From positions 1 through 64,000 of the forward strand of contig MWJO01000033.1 in assembly GCA_002027195.1 (NCBI GenBank): a stretch of 64,000 nucleotides of DNA, in the 5' to 3' direction. The stretch is from Streptomyces sp. GKU 895. Its GTDB lineage: Bacteria > Actinomycetota > Actinomycetes > Streptomycetales > Streptomycetaceae. Positions 44,340-53,098 of this stretch are shown piece by piece. The notes under the pieces were generated by a model. It was given only the letters and a program-made list of their open reading frames with translations, was not told the origin of the DNA and did not search any database. A program made the position numbers and the translations under genes. Each line of letters begins with the position of its first letter. The stretch's first letter is position 1.

Positions 44340-44717
44340 TCACAGGCTCATCAGCCGCTGGGTGATCTCCCGGTACCGCCGCAGAGCGAGATGAAGTTCG
44401 GCGACCTGAATGTCCGGGCCCTGACCCTGAGCCTCATCCTGGTGGTGGCCCTGGCCCTCCCAACCTGCCCGCAGGAGCCGGCGCTGTTCGGCGAGGACTG
44501 CCATGAGCTGGGCAATGGCGTCGTCGAGGGCGTTCTCGGATTCCTCCAGCGACTCGAGCGGAGTGTCGGGGAACGTGTTGAGCGCCCGCCCGAGACGGTG
44601 CCGTATCTTCTCCCGCTCGTCCGCCGGGAAGAGTGCCTCCGGTCCCGAGGTACGGCGCCCCGAGACGTTCCGGGGCTGGTCCGCGGGCTGCTGGGCGCGT
44701 GTCTGGTCGTACATCAT
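44340..44717 (-). CDS. Small hypothetical protein
   Basis: 125 residues from ATG 44717 (AGGAAAG upstream). Highly charged and helical: DEREKIRHRLGRALNTFPDT, then ALDDAIAQLMAVLAEQRRLL and AELHLALRRYREITQRLM, which suggests a coiled coil or helical bundle. There is a Gln/Gly-rich linker in between. It is convergent with DUF5994 copy 1. No family recognised. Confidence 0.6.
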   Translation of the reverse strand: MMYDQTRAQQPADQPRNVSGRRTSGPEALFPADEREKIRHRLGRALNTFPDTPLESLEESENALDDAIAQLMAVLAEQRRLLRAGWEGQGHHQDEAQGQGPDIQVAELHLALRRYREITQRLMSL

Positions 44718-45151
44718 CAAGTGCCGCTTTCCTGTGCGTGGTGCCGGATGTCCGTAGCGGCGTGGCCGTGAGCCGTGCGGCCAGTCAACGTCCCCTGCCG
44801 ATCCCTGTCAACGCGGCGCCGGAGCCGGAGCGACGCGCTTGTCGCATGCGCAGGGGTACGGTGGAGAGGACGAGGACTTTCCGTATGCCGGAACCCGAAC
44901 CGGCTCGGACGGTCGCCTCGTGTTCCAGTGGGTCCACCGGACCACGTTCCTTCCGGAGCACGTCACCCGTCCTCAAGGGCGGCCCGTGACCCCGGCCGCG
45001 CCATCCGCATCCAGGCCGAGGAGTCGCGTTTGCCGCTCAGACCACCTCCGCTAAGCCGACCCCACCCGCGCCCGAAGCCTCGAACGGCTCGACCGGGTGC
45101 ATGACACACCTGACCGCGATCATCCCCGTAAGGCAGTTGGCAGGAGCCCTC
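44718..45151 (+). promoter_or_regulatory. Intergenic region with sigma-B-like promoter block
   Basis: 434 bases. GGGTAC (44854-44859) matches the -10 of the sigma-B/F/H family, with GCTTGT about 14 bases upstream as a poor -35 (consensus GTTT). It continues as TACGGTGGAGAGGACGAGGA (44857-44876), nearly the same as 43047-43066. The leader to the DUF5994 start at 45152 is then about 280 bases long and contains only short, unsupported reading frames. Confidence 0.45.
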
Positions 45152-45549
45152 ATGACCACCGCAGTGCAACCCCCGCTTCCCTCCCTTCCCCTCCTGCGTC
45201 TGCGCCTGGCACCCGCCCGGAGCATGCCCCGGCCCATCGACGGAGCGTGGTGGCCGCGTTCGTACGACCTCCTCGCCGAACTGCCCCAGCTCCTCGCCGG
45301 GTTGCCACGAGCCTGGGGTCACATCACCAGCGTCACGGTCCACGGGGCCGCGTGGACCGCCGTACCCGGCCGCGTGCTCGTCTTCAACCAAGTCGTGCAG
45401 CTGCGCAGGTCACTCACCCCGTCAGCCCCGCACACGATCGTCCTGCTCACTCCCGGCCGGGCCGCTGGGACCTGCTGGTGGTGCCCCCGGACACGACCGA
45501 GGAGGCCGCGGGACACCTCATGGCGGCCGCGGCGGACGGCCAGACGTGA
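45152..45549 (+). CDS. DUF5994-family protein, copy 2, with an apparent frameshift
   Basis: About 132 residues, similar to copy 1 (LRLRLAPARSMPRPIDGAWW, then ELPQLLAGLPRAWGHITSVT). The C-terminus RWDLLVVPPDTTEEAAGHLM is in another frame; one missing C in GCCGC near 45461-45464 explains it. ATG 45152 follows CAGGAG. The two copies look like an old duplication, with the small helical gene at 44340 inverted between them. Confidence 0.82.
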
Positions 45550-45811
45550 CGCGGCGACGACCAGGATCAGCACGGCGCTGACGGCCAGGGAAGTGAGCAT
45601 GGCGGTCGGACCTGTCTCCGGACCCTGCGGGAGGGCAGCCGCCCGGTGTCGTCGCTCACCGGGAACGGCACCGGCGCCGGGGCCGGTGTGCGAGGAGCTC
45701 CCGATGAGGTCACGCTACTCCCCGCAAGGGCTGGACGGACCGTCCCAGGGCGCCGACGCAAGGCAGCACACCGAACTGCACACCTACCGGACTGTCTCTC
45801 GGGCACCGGGC

Positions 45812-46063
45812 TCAGGGACGCGGCCGACTGTCCTGCGGGGACCGGCTGCTCTCCAGCCACGACCGTTCGGGTCCCGCCGCGCGCGTGGTGTCCACGGTGA
45901 GGTCGAGGCGGGTTCCCCCGTCGGCCCCCGCGGGATAGCTGCGCTGCTCGGTGGCGGCGAAACAACTGCGCAGAGCCTCCGCGACCCGGCGGGCGGCCTC
46001 GGGCGAGGCGGCGACGATACGGACCTCGGCCTGTCCGTCCGAGGATGCTTGCGTGGACTGCAT
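45812..46063 (-). CDS. Small conserved hypothetical protein
   Basis: 83 residues from ATG 46063 (GAGG at 5 bases). One small alpha/beta unit: VRIVAASPEAARRVAEALRS, then a Gly/Thr segment TRLDLTVDT. The tail is Ser/Pro/Arg-rich. Similar short proteins occur widely in Streptomyces without a known role. The 262 bases between it and the DUF5994 gene hold nothing recognised. Confidence 0.6.
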   Translation of the reverse strand: MQSTQASSDGQAEVRIVAASPEAARRVAEALRSCFAATEQRSYPAGADGGTRLDLTVDTTRAAGPERSWLESSRSPQDSRPRP

Positions 46064-46178
46064 GGCGACCTCGGAGTTCGATGTGCCGGTGGGAGACGCG
46101 CCGGTTCTCCCACCCTACTCCGGCGTCCCCACGGGCGCCCCGGGCGGTCGTCGGCCGACCCGGCAATGGACAGGGCGT

Positions 46179-46676
46179 TCAGGCCTGCTCGCGCTCGGCG
46201 CGTTGCCGGACCAGTTCCTCGACCGCGCTAGGCAGCGTCGTCTCGAAGTCGATCAGCTTCGCCCAGGTCGGGGTCACCACGATGCGGACCATGCCGTCGT
46301 AGAGCGAGCGGACCTCGGCCTCCCATGCGACGCGCTGCTCGGGCGTCATCGCGTACGACCCGTTGATCTGGAGGTACTCGTCCGGGATGCCGTCGACGAC
46401 GTCCAGTTCGGCGCGACCGCGGATGAGCAGGATCTTGGGTGGGTGCACCTCGGTGTCGATTGTCAGGGCGACCATCGGGTTCGCGCGCAGGGCGGGCAGC
46501 TTCGGGGCGTTCTTGGTGGTGCACATGACGATCTCGGCGCCGTTCCACGTGAAGGCGATCGGGATGTTCCTGGGCGTGCCGTCCTTGGCCACATACGCCA
46601 GCCGGACCACGTCGCGCTCCAGCAGTTCTCGGCTGATCGGCAACTGCAGAATCTCGGCGATCTCGTCGGCTCGCAT
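46179..46676 (-). CDS. Pyridoxamine 5'-phosphate oxidase-like (PNPOx) protein
   Basis: 165 residues with the split-barrel flavin-binding fold: DVVRLAYVAKDGTPRNIPIA, then KNAPKLPALRANPMVALTID and a C-terminal YDGMVRIVVTPTWAKLIDFE. The family binds FMN, F420 or haem; the short F420-type branch is most likely in an actinomycete. ATG 46676. The substrate is unknown. Confidence 0.85.
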   Translation of the reverse strand: MRADEIAEILQLPISRELLERDVVRLAYVAKDGTPRNIPIAFTWNGAEIVMCTTKNAPKLPALRANPMVALTIDTEVHPPKILLIRGRAELDVVDGIPDEYLQINGSYAMTPEQRVAWEAEVRSLYDGMVRIVVTPTWAKLIDFETTLPSAVEELVRQRAEREQA

Positions 46677-46779
46677 GACTGTCCTCCGGGAGGGTTGTCG
46701 TCGTCTTCCCCCCAGGGACGGAGCGGTGGCGGAGTTCTCGACATCGGGCGGGCCCCGTATCGCCCGAGCCGCCTGGGCT

Positions 46780-47304
46780 TCAGTCGGCCAGCGTGGAGGC
46801 CAGTGCCTTGGTCGCGTCCACGAGTTCGAGGTCCCGCTCGGCCAGGAGGCCCGGGATGGCGCCGCGGCCTCCTCGCACGGCGCGGCGGGCGGCCGATTCC
46901 CACTCGACGTGGTGTCCGTGGCGGCGGAGCTTGGGGTAGGCCGCGGCCGTGGTCTCCCATTGCCGGGCGTCGGCGATGTTCCGCAGCAGGCGCAGGATCT
47001 GGGCGCGGCAGGTCGTCTGCGGACGCCGTACCAGGTCCCACAGGAAGGGGACCGTGACGGCGGTGGCCTGTGCGACGACGAAGCCGTGCCGGCAGATGCG
47101 GTGCCGCAGTCGGGCCAGTGCGTCCTGCGCGGCGCCCTCGTCGCCGGAGGCGATGGCGGCGAGCAGGTAGGGGATCGCGGCGGCGGACCCCGTCGAGTCC
47201 TCGATGTCGCCCCACGGCACGAGGCCGACGTCACGGAGCGTGGTGGCTGGTCGGGGGCACCGCGCTGTCTTCTCACCGCCCGCGTGCTCGGTGAGCGGTG
47301 GCAT
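46780..47304 (-). CDS. Hypothetical protein with HEAT-like helices
   Basis: 174 residues. Alternating helices such as AAAIPYLLAAIASGDEGAAQ, ALARLRHRICRHGFVVAQAT and RAQILRLLRNIADARQW suggest a short HEAT or ARM repeat scaffold. Its 3' neighbour starts only 103 bases away, and its 5' end lies one base from the stop of the anti-sigma-like ATPase gene, so it is probably co-transcribed with that gene. No enzyme motif. Confidence 0.65.
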   Translation of the reverse strand: MPPLTEHAGGEKTARCPRPATTLRDVGLVPWGDIEDSTGSAAAIPYLLAAIASGDEGAAQDALARLRHRICRHGFVVAQATAVTVPFLWDLVRRPQTTCRAQILRLLRNIADARQWETTAAAYPKLRRHGHHVEWESAARRAVRGGRGAIPGLLAERDLELVDATKALASTLAD

Positions 47305-47305
47305 G

Positions 47306-47809
47306 TCAGGCGCCCCCTGTGGCCAGCATGGCCCAGACGGTCTTGCGTGAGGGGGTGTGGCGGGTCCAGCCCCAGTGCTGCGACAGGGCTTCCACGATCA
47401 TCAGGCCACGGCCGTGTTCGCTGAACGCGTCCGGCGCGCGCCCCGGGCGCGGGAGTCCGGCGCCCTGGTCGGTCACGGCACACACCAGGTGGGCCGCGCG
47501 GCGCGTGAGCCGCAGCCATACGTCGCACGCGGTGTCGTCGGGTGTGTCGCTCCTACGGCCGTGCAGCACGGCGTTGGCGGCGAGTTCGGAGACGACGGTC
47601 AGCGCGTCGTCCCGGCACTCGTCCAACTCCCATTCGCCCAGGACGCGGTCGGTGAACTCGCGGGCCAGCGCACATCCCTCGTTGCTGCCGGGCAGGCGCA
47701 GGGTGGCGGTGTGGCGCGTGGGGCGCGGTGCGGGGGAGGGGGGCGCGGCCTGGTGTGCCGGGACCCCGATCGGGCCAGACCAGAGTGCTGGGCGCGCGGG
47801 CTGCGACAC
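47306..47809 (-). CDS. Anti-sigma-type serine kinase-like ATPase (HATPase_c_2)
   Basis: 167 residues with the GHKL fold of RsbW/SpoIIAB relatives: N box VVSELAANAVLHG, G1 box AVTDQGAGLPRP and G2 region EHGRGLMIVEAL. The N-terminal 35 residues are Pro-rich. Streptomyces has many such orphan ATPases next to DUF397/XRE genes. The start lies 150 bases from the divergent DUF397 gene. Confidence 0.9.
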   Translation of the reverse strand: MSQPARPALWSGPIGVPAHQAAPPSPAPRPTRHTATLRLPGSNEGCALAREFTDRVLGEWELDECRDDALTVVSELAANAVLHGRRSDTPDDTACDVWLRLTRRAAHLVCAVTDQGAGLPRPGRAPDAFSEHGRGLMIVEALSQHWGWTRHTPSRKTVWAMLATGGA

Positions 47810-47959
47810 GGCATCTCCTGAGGTGGCGTCAGGGCGTCAGGACCAGGCGCCGGTACGGGTGTTGGCGACGGGGTTATTATCCACCTCGAAAGCCCGTCCG
47901 TGCAATTTCACGAGAAATTGCGCGCGTGGATCGAGCCAATCGTGCGCGAGGAGACTGCC

Positions 47960-48190
47960 GTGCCGTCAGTGCCTAACGGGGTGCAAGCGAGTTCACTGGG
48001 CGTCCGCTGGACCAAGAGCCGGCACAGCAACGCCGAGGGCAACTGCGTCGAGGTGGCGCCGTTGGCCGAGGGAGGTGTGGCGATCCGCAACTCCCGGGAC
48101 CCGCACGGTCCCGCCCTGGTGTACACGTCCGCCGAGGTCGCGGCCTTCCTGGCCGGTGTGAAGGACGGCGAGTTCGACGACCTGATGTGA
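47960..48190 (+). CDS. DUF397-domain small protein
   Basis: 76 residues from GTG 47960 with GAGGAG at 7 bases; a longer in-frame start at 47900 is unlikely. Family signature: VRWTKSRHSNAEGNCVEVAP, then VAIRNSRDPHGPALVYTSAE. DUF397 proteins are usually encoded beside XRE/DUF5753 regulators, as here, and may act as their partner or antitoxin-like antagonist. Confidence 0.93.
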   Translation: MPSVPNGVQASSLGVRWTKSRHSNAEGNCVEVAPLAEGGVAIRNSRDPHGPALVYTSAEVAAFLAGVKDGEFDDLM

Positions 48191-48295
48191 AGGGCGATCG
48201 CCGCGGCACGCACGGAGCTCGGGCCCGGAACATGCGCACAGGGCCCAACCGGTGCGATAATGCGGGCTGTTGCCCTCCGCCCACGGGGAGTCAGG

Positions 48296-49216
48296 ATGCC
48301 CTCGGAATCACCGCGCGTCTCCCGGCTCGAGCCGTACCTGCATCGCAGTGAGCCCGCGCCGACCCTGCTGAAGATGCTGGTCGGCGTGCAGCTGGCGGGC
48401 CTGCGTGAGGATGCGGGCATGGCGCAGGAACAGGCGGCGCGGGCCGTGGGGTTCAGCCCCGCGAAGCTGTCCCGCATCGAGGCGGGCAAGGGCCGTCGGC
48501 CGCCCACGGAGGCCGACGTCCGCGCGCTGCTGGACCTGTACAAGACCGACGAGTACGAGGCGTCCGTCCTCCTGCAGCTGCTGCGGCGAGCTGGTGAGCC
48601 CGGATGGTGGCAGCGCTTCGACAAGCGGTTGATGCCGGAGTGGTTCGACCGGCTCGTCGGCTTGCAGGAAGCGGCCGATTCCATCCGTACGTTCGAGATC
48701 CAGTACGTCCCCGGACTGCTGCAGACGCCCGCTTACACCCGCGCTGTGGTGCAGCGCGGCCTGCCCTCGGCCCCGGACCGCGAGGTGAACCGCCGGGTCG
48801 AGCTGCGCACGAAGCGCGCGGAGCTGCTCGGGCGGCCGGACGCACCGCAGTTGTGGGCGGTCGTCGACGAGTCGGTGCTGCTGCGGGTCATGGGCAGCCG
48901 CGACATCATGCGCGAACAGCTGGAACACCTCGTCACGATGGCCGAGCAGTCGCACGTCGTCATCCAGGTCGTCCCCCTGGACGTGACCAACGCCTCCGCA
49001 CCGGCCATCCCGGTCACCTACCTGCGCTTCGGCGGTCTCGACCTGCCCGACATCGTCTACCTGGAACACCTCAAGAGCGCCACGTTCCTGGAGGACCGCG
49101 ACGAGACCGAGCAGTACCGCGTGGCGCTGGACCAACTGGCCGACGACGCGCTCAGCCCGCGCGACTCGCTCGGCCTGCTGCGCGACACCGTCAAGCAGCG
49201 GTACGGGGGCGGCTGA
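48296..49216 (+). CDS. XRE-family regulator with DUF5753 domain
   Basis: 306 residues. The N-terminal helix-turn-helix (LAGLREDAGMAQEQAARAVG, then FSPAKLSRIEAGKGRRPPTE) is followed by the DUF5753 domain (FEIQYVPGLLQTPAYTRAVV, then LEHLVTMAEQSHVVIQVVPL). ATG 48296 follows GGGGAG. With the DUF397 gene and the divergent ATPase it forms the standard Streptomyces group (abaA-like, BldB-related neighbourhoods) linked to development and antibiotic control. Confidence 0.93.
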   Translation: MPSESPRVSRLEPYLHRSEPAPTLLKMLVGVQLAGLREDAGMAQEQAARAVGFSPAKLSRIEAGKGRRPPTEADVRALLDLYKTDEYEASVLLQLLRRAGEPGWWQRFDKRLMPEWFDRLVGLQEAADSIRTFEIQYVPGLLQTPAYTRAVVQRGLPSAPDREVNRRVELRTKRAELLGRPDAPQLWAVVDESVLLRVMGSRDIMREQLEHLVTMAEQSHVVIQVVPLDVTNASAPAIPVTYLRFGGLDLPDIVYLEHLKSATFLEDRDETEQYRVALDQLADDALSPRDSLGLLRDTVKQRYGGG

Positions 49217-49231
49217 GCCGGTGCCGCTCCG

Positions 49232-50050
49232 TCACCGGATGCGGCCGGCTCCGCCGAACTCGATCCATTCCTGGGTGAGTTGACGCGGCGCCACGTCGGT
49301 GTCGGGCCGCCAGGTGGACACCTCCACCAGGCCGGGCTCGAGGATCTCCAGTCCCTCGAACCACTGCGCGACGTCCTTCTCCTCACGCACCCGGCCCCAG
49401 TGCCCCTGCGTGGCCTTGTCCATGAAGTCGGTGACGAAGTCCCGCACCTTCGGGTCGTCGCTGACCAGTTGGCACATCACGAGACAACTGCCGGGCGCGA
49501 GCTGCTCGGTCACCCGCTTCACCACGGCGAGCGGGCCGTCCGTCTCACTGTCCGGGATGCAGTGGAACACCGAGTTGAACAGCACGCCCACCGGCTGCGA
49601 GAAGTCGATGAGCCGCTGGGTGTCGGGGTGGGAGAAGATCACGTCGGTGTCGCGCAGGTCGGCCTGGATCACGGCCGTACGGTCGTTCTGGTCCAGCAGG
49701 GCGCGGCCGTGCACCAGCACCATCGGGTCGTTGTCCACGTACACCACGCGCGAGGTCGGGTCGATGCGCTGCGCCACCTGGTGCACGTTGTTCTGCGTGG
49801 GCAGACCGGAGCCGTGGTCCAGGAACTGCCGGATGCCGTACTCCTGCGCCAGGGTCCCCACCACCCGCTGCAGGAAACTCCGGTTGTTCAGCGCCAGCGC
49901 CCGGGTGCTGGGCACCACCTTGTCCAGCTCCTCGCAGGCGGCACGGTCGACCGCGTAGTTGTCCTTGCCGCCCAGATAGTGGTCGTACATGCGCGCGGCC
50001 GTCGGAACCGTGGCGTCGATCTTGGTGGACAACCGCTTCCCGGACTCCAT
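49232..50050 (-). CDS. SAM-dependent methyltransferase, DUF574 (Methyltransf_19) family
   Basis: 272 residues from ATG 50050 (GGGGAG just upstream; GTG 50065 is possible). Family markers: TAARMYDHYLGGKDNYAVDR, QFLDHGSGLPTQNNVHQVAQ as the SAM loop, VVYVDNDPMVLVHGRALL and the C-terminal WRPDTD. Very numerous in Streptomyces, often beside XRE/DUF397 genes. The substrate is unknown. It is convergent with the XRE gene with a 15-base gap. Confidence 0.93.
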   Translation of the reverse strand: MESGKRLSTKIDATVPTAARMYDHYLGGKDNYAVDRAACEELDKVVPSTRALALNNRSFLQRVVGTLAQEYGIRQFLDHGSGLPTQNNVHQVAQRIDPTSRVVYVDNDPMVLVHGRALLDQNDRTAVIQADLRDTDVIFSHPDTQRLIDFSQPVGVLFNSVFHCIPDSETDGPLAVVKRVTEQLAPGSCLVMCQLVSDDPKVRDFVTDFMDKATQGHWGRVREEKDVAQWFEGLEILEPGLVEVSTWRPDTDVAPRQLTQEWIEFGGAGRIR

Positions 50051-50180
50051 CGTCTCCCCCGTCACCTACCGCACCGAACCGACCGGTGCGCGAGGCAATC
50101 CATCCTAGAGACAAGGCACTTGGCCTAGCCACCGGATGCGCGAAGTCCTCCTGCGACCGCGCCGGAAGCGGTGGCCGCCG

Positions 50181-51371
50181 TCAGGTCCGGTGCCGCCGCG
50201 CGCGGCGCAGGAAGGGGCGCTCGACGAGGTAGTACGACAGCAGGGCCATCGCCACGGTCAGCACCACCGTGCCCGTCAGCAGACCGACCTCGACGTCGAG
50301 GGAGGCCAGCAGCCGTACGACGGGGTAGTGCCACAGATAGACGCCGTAGCTGAGATTCCGGCCGGACCAGGCGAGCGGCGTGAAGGCCAGCAGGCGGGAC
50401 AGCAGTCCGTCGGGCCGCAGTTCCAGCCCCGCGACGAGGGTGGCGGACAGCGCGGCCACGGCGAGGATCCCGCCCGTGTACCAAAGGGCGGTCCAGAGGC
50501 CGGCGTTCCCGGTCACCGGCACCTTCCAGGCCACGAGCGCCAGCAGCGCGAGCGCGGGGAGGGCGAGCCGGCCGGCCCAGACACGCAGCAGGCCCAGGCG
50601 CGGGTCGTCCTGGCGCAACCGTGCCAGGACCACGGCGACCAGGGCTCCGGCCAGCAGTTCGTCGGCGCGGGTGTCGGTGCCGTTGTAGATGCGGTGGACG
50701 GCGTCCGGGTGCCACAGGACGCAGCGCCACAGGAAGGGCAGCACGCACAGGGCGGCGGTGCACAGCAGGACCGTACGCGCCCGCAGGCGGTGCAGCAGGC
50801 CCAGCAGCAGGAGCGGCCACAGCAGATAGAACTGCTCCTCCACGCCCAGCGACCAGGTGTGGGCGAGCGGTCCGCCCGTGTACGACCCCGGGTCCGCGGC
50901 CCTGAAGACGTTCGTCAGGAAGGTCGCCGCGAGGCCCACCGCCTGCCAGGAGCCGTCGAAGCCCCACAGCGAGGTCGTCGTCGCCAGCACCAGACAGGCA
51001 GCGCAGAGCGCCAACAGGGCGGGAACCAGGCGTAGCCAGCGGCGCCGGTAGAACGGGAGCAGGGCGAGGGTGCCGGTGCGGGAGTACTCGGCGAGCAGTT
51101 GGCGGGTGATGACGAAGCCGCTGAGGGTGAAGAAGACGTCGACGGCGATCGAACCGCCCGGGACCAGTGTGCGGTCGACGTGGTAGACGAGGACCAGGGC
51201 GACCGCGAGGGTGCGCAGGCCGTCCAGTGCGTCGACCCGGCCGTTGTGCAGGGTCGCGGAAGGGAACCCCCGGCGTGCACCTGGTGCCGCCGGGGCCGTG
51301 CGTCTCCGACCTGTGACCGCCGTACTTCCCTCGGCTGCTGCCACGGCTGTCGATTCCGGTGTACTGGCCAT
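50181..51371 (-). CDS. Acyltransferase-3 family membrane protein (OafA-like)
   Basis: 396 residues, about ten helices. The family core is RVDALDGLRTLAVALVLVYH, which contains the catalytic-type His, then FFTLSGFVITRQLLAEYSR and AHTWSLGVEEQFYLLWPLLL. It moves an acyl group onto a cell-surface or secreted glycan or metabolite. No glycosyltransferase neighbours, so the acceptor is unknown. ATG 51371. Confidence 0.92.
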   Translation of the reverse strand: MASTPESTAVAAAEGSTAVTGRRRTAPAAPGARRGFPSATLHNGRVDALDGLRTLAVALVLVYHVDRTLVPGGSIAVDVFFTLSGFVITRQLLAEYSRTGTLALLPFYRRRWLRLVPALLALCAACLVLATTTSLWGFDGSWQAVGLAATFLTNVFRAADPGSYTGGPLAHTWSLGVEEQFYLLWPLLLLGLLHRLRARTVLLCTAALCVLPFLWRCVLWHPDAVHRIYNGTDTRADELLAGALVAVVLARLRQDDPRLGLLRVWAGRLALPALALLALVAWKVPVTGNAGLWTALWYTGGILAVAALSATLVAGLELRPDGLLSRLLAFTPLAWSGRNLSYGVYLWHYPVVRLLASLDVEVGLLTGTVVLTVAMALLSYYLVERPFLRRARRHRT

Positions 51372-51537
51372 GAACGAGATCGCTTCTCACCTGCCGACTG
51401 TTTCCGGGTAACCCGGTTCACCTGTCCGCAAAGCACGATCACATTCCTGTCTGTCCCCCAGCTGTACGCATCCTGTGGTGTCAGTCCCCTCCCGTATCGT
51501 TCCGGGCACCACTCACCTACCGGGAAGATTCAGAGAG

Positions 51538-53046
51538 TTGACTGACCTGTCCGCTTTTCCGCTGCCCTTCCAAGCCTCCCGTTCCACAGGGTTCGCGACC
51601 CCCCGGACACTGCGGGAGCTCCAGATGATGGAGTGCAGTGCACAGATCAGGGCGAAGCAGCGATGGTTCGACAAGATGAACGACGCCGACATCGTCGCCA
51701 GGTGGACGCGGGAAGCGACAGCCCAGGGCCTCACCGAAGCACAGGTCGACTACGTGCTGGCCGAGCTGCGGCACTACGCCGCGCTGCGCGACGTACGCAC
51801 CGGCATCGAGGTGTCCGCCGTCGACGGAGTGTGGCAGTCGGACACCCTCGTCGACGACGAGCTCGGAGCGCGGCTGCGTGAGGCGGTGCGGTCTCTGGAA
51901 GAGGTCCCCGAAGCGGAGCGGGACTGGCATCCCGGCTCCGACGGCCTCGTCCTGGATCTGGTCCACCCCTCGCTGTTCTGCCTGGTGAGAGGCGTGAGCG
52001 GCGAACCCGAGCAGGCTTGGCACAATCCGACGGACCGCTACTCGAAGTACGAGTTCTCGGAGAAGTTCCAGTGGCTGCCGACGGACGTGGACATCAGCGA
52101 GGACGGCGCCGTCGCCTTCCGGTCGTACGTCAACAACGTCCACCCCGATACGCATCGCGAACTGCTCGCCGTGCTACCGGACTTGTTCGCTCGCTTCCGC
52201 CCGCTCTGGGAGAACGTGCTCACCGACCTGCGCCATCCGCGACCGCCGCGGATCGAGGCCGATCCGTACGGGTGGTACGACTCGGAGCCGGAGTACCCGA
52301 ACCGGTCCTCCTACAGTGACGACCAGGCCTACGCCGAAGCGCGCAACGCCTGGGCAGAAGCCCACGACGCCTGGTGGGAGGACCGCCGTCCGGTCGTCCC
52401 GGACGCGCCCGCCTTCACCCCGCCCCAGCTGCCCGACGCGTCGGACCGCGTCGACCTGCGCGGCCGCTCACTCCAGGTCATCGTCAAGCTCGCCGCCATC
52501 CACCTCACCCCCGACCGGCCCGAGTACGCCGGTGGCTCCTGGCATGTCGAGGGGATGCTGAACGAGCGGATCGTCTCGACCGGCATCTACTACTGGGACA
52601 GCGAGAACATCACCGACAGCCGGCTGAGCTTCCGGGCGGCACTCGACGACCCCGACTACCAGCAGAACGACGACAACGGTCTGCGGGAGGTCTACGGCCT
52701 GGAGGACGAAGACGCGCTGAACCAGCCGCTGGGCTCGGCGTCGACGCCCGAGGGGCGCTGCCTGGCCTTCCCGAACGTCCTGCAGCACCGGGTCGGGTCC
52801 TTCCGGCTGGCGGACCCGACCCGCCCCGGACATCGCAAGATCCTCGCGTTCTTCCTGGTGGACCCGTCGCACAGGATCGTCTCGACCTCCGACGTGCCCC
52901 CGCAGCAGCCGTGGTCCGACTCCTCGACCATGACGCTGGAGCAGGCCAAGGAGTACCGCGACCAGCTCATGCAGGAACGCAAGTTCTTCGTCGACGAGCA
53001 CAACGAGCAGCTCTACGAACGGGAGTTCTCGCTCTGCGAGCACTGA
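51538..53046 (+). CDS. DUF4246-domain protein
   Basis: 502 residues if the TTG at 51538 is used; GTG 51475 gives 523. TTG is preferred because MTDLSAFPLPFQASRSTGFA looks like the natural start, though the ribosome site is weak. DUF4246 proteins are long cupin-like proteins found in fungi and bacteria. Here GGSWHVEGMLNERIVSTGIY supplies a HxE pair and LQHRVGSFRLADPTRPGHRK a distal His and Arg, the layout of an Fe(II)/2-oxoglutarate oxygenase. The substrate is unknown. Confidence 0.85.
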   Translation: MTDLSAFPLPFQASRSTGFATPRTLRELQMMECSAQIRAKQRWFDKMNDADIVARWTREATAQGLTEAQVDYVLAELRHYAALRDVRTGIEVSAVDGVWQSDTLVDDELGARLREAVRSLEEVPEAERDWHPGSDGLVLDLVHPSLFCLVRGVSGEPEQAWHNPTDRYSKYEFSEKFQWLPTDVDISEDGAVAFRSYVNNVHPDTHRELLAVLPDLFARFRPLWENVLTDLRHPRPPRIEADPYGWYDSEPEYPNRSSYSDDQAYAEARNAWAEAHDAWWEDRRPVVPDAPAFTPPQLPDASDRVDLRGRSLQVIVKLAAIHLTPDRPEYAGGSWHVEGMLNERIVSTGIYYWDSENITDSRLSFRAALDDPDYQQNDDNGLREVYGLEDEDALNQPLGSASTPEGRCLAFPNVLQHRVGSFRLADPTRPGHRKILAFFLVDPSHRIVSTSDVPPQQPWSDSSTMTLEQAKEYRDQLMQERKFFVDEHNEQLYEREFSLCEH

Positions 53047-53098
53047 GCTCCCCGAGGCGGCCCCTGCGTGCGCGGGGGCCGCGGAGTGGGTGTCGTGC

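Noticed and set aside
44839..45054. 71-residue plus-strand frame in the gap before DUF5994 copy 2
   Set aside because: It starts inside the promoter-like block, has no ribosome site and ends in low-complexity Arg/Ser sequence.
45319..45600. Minus-strand frame starting with a hydrophobic helix (LTSLAVSAVLILVVAASRLA)
   Set aside because: It looks membrane-like at first but most of it is antisense to the DUF5994 gene and the rest has no family or ribosome site; kept only as a weak possibility.
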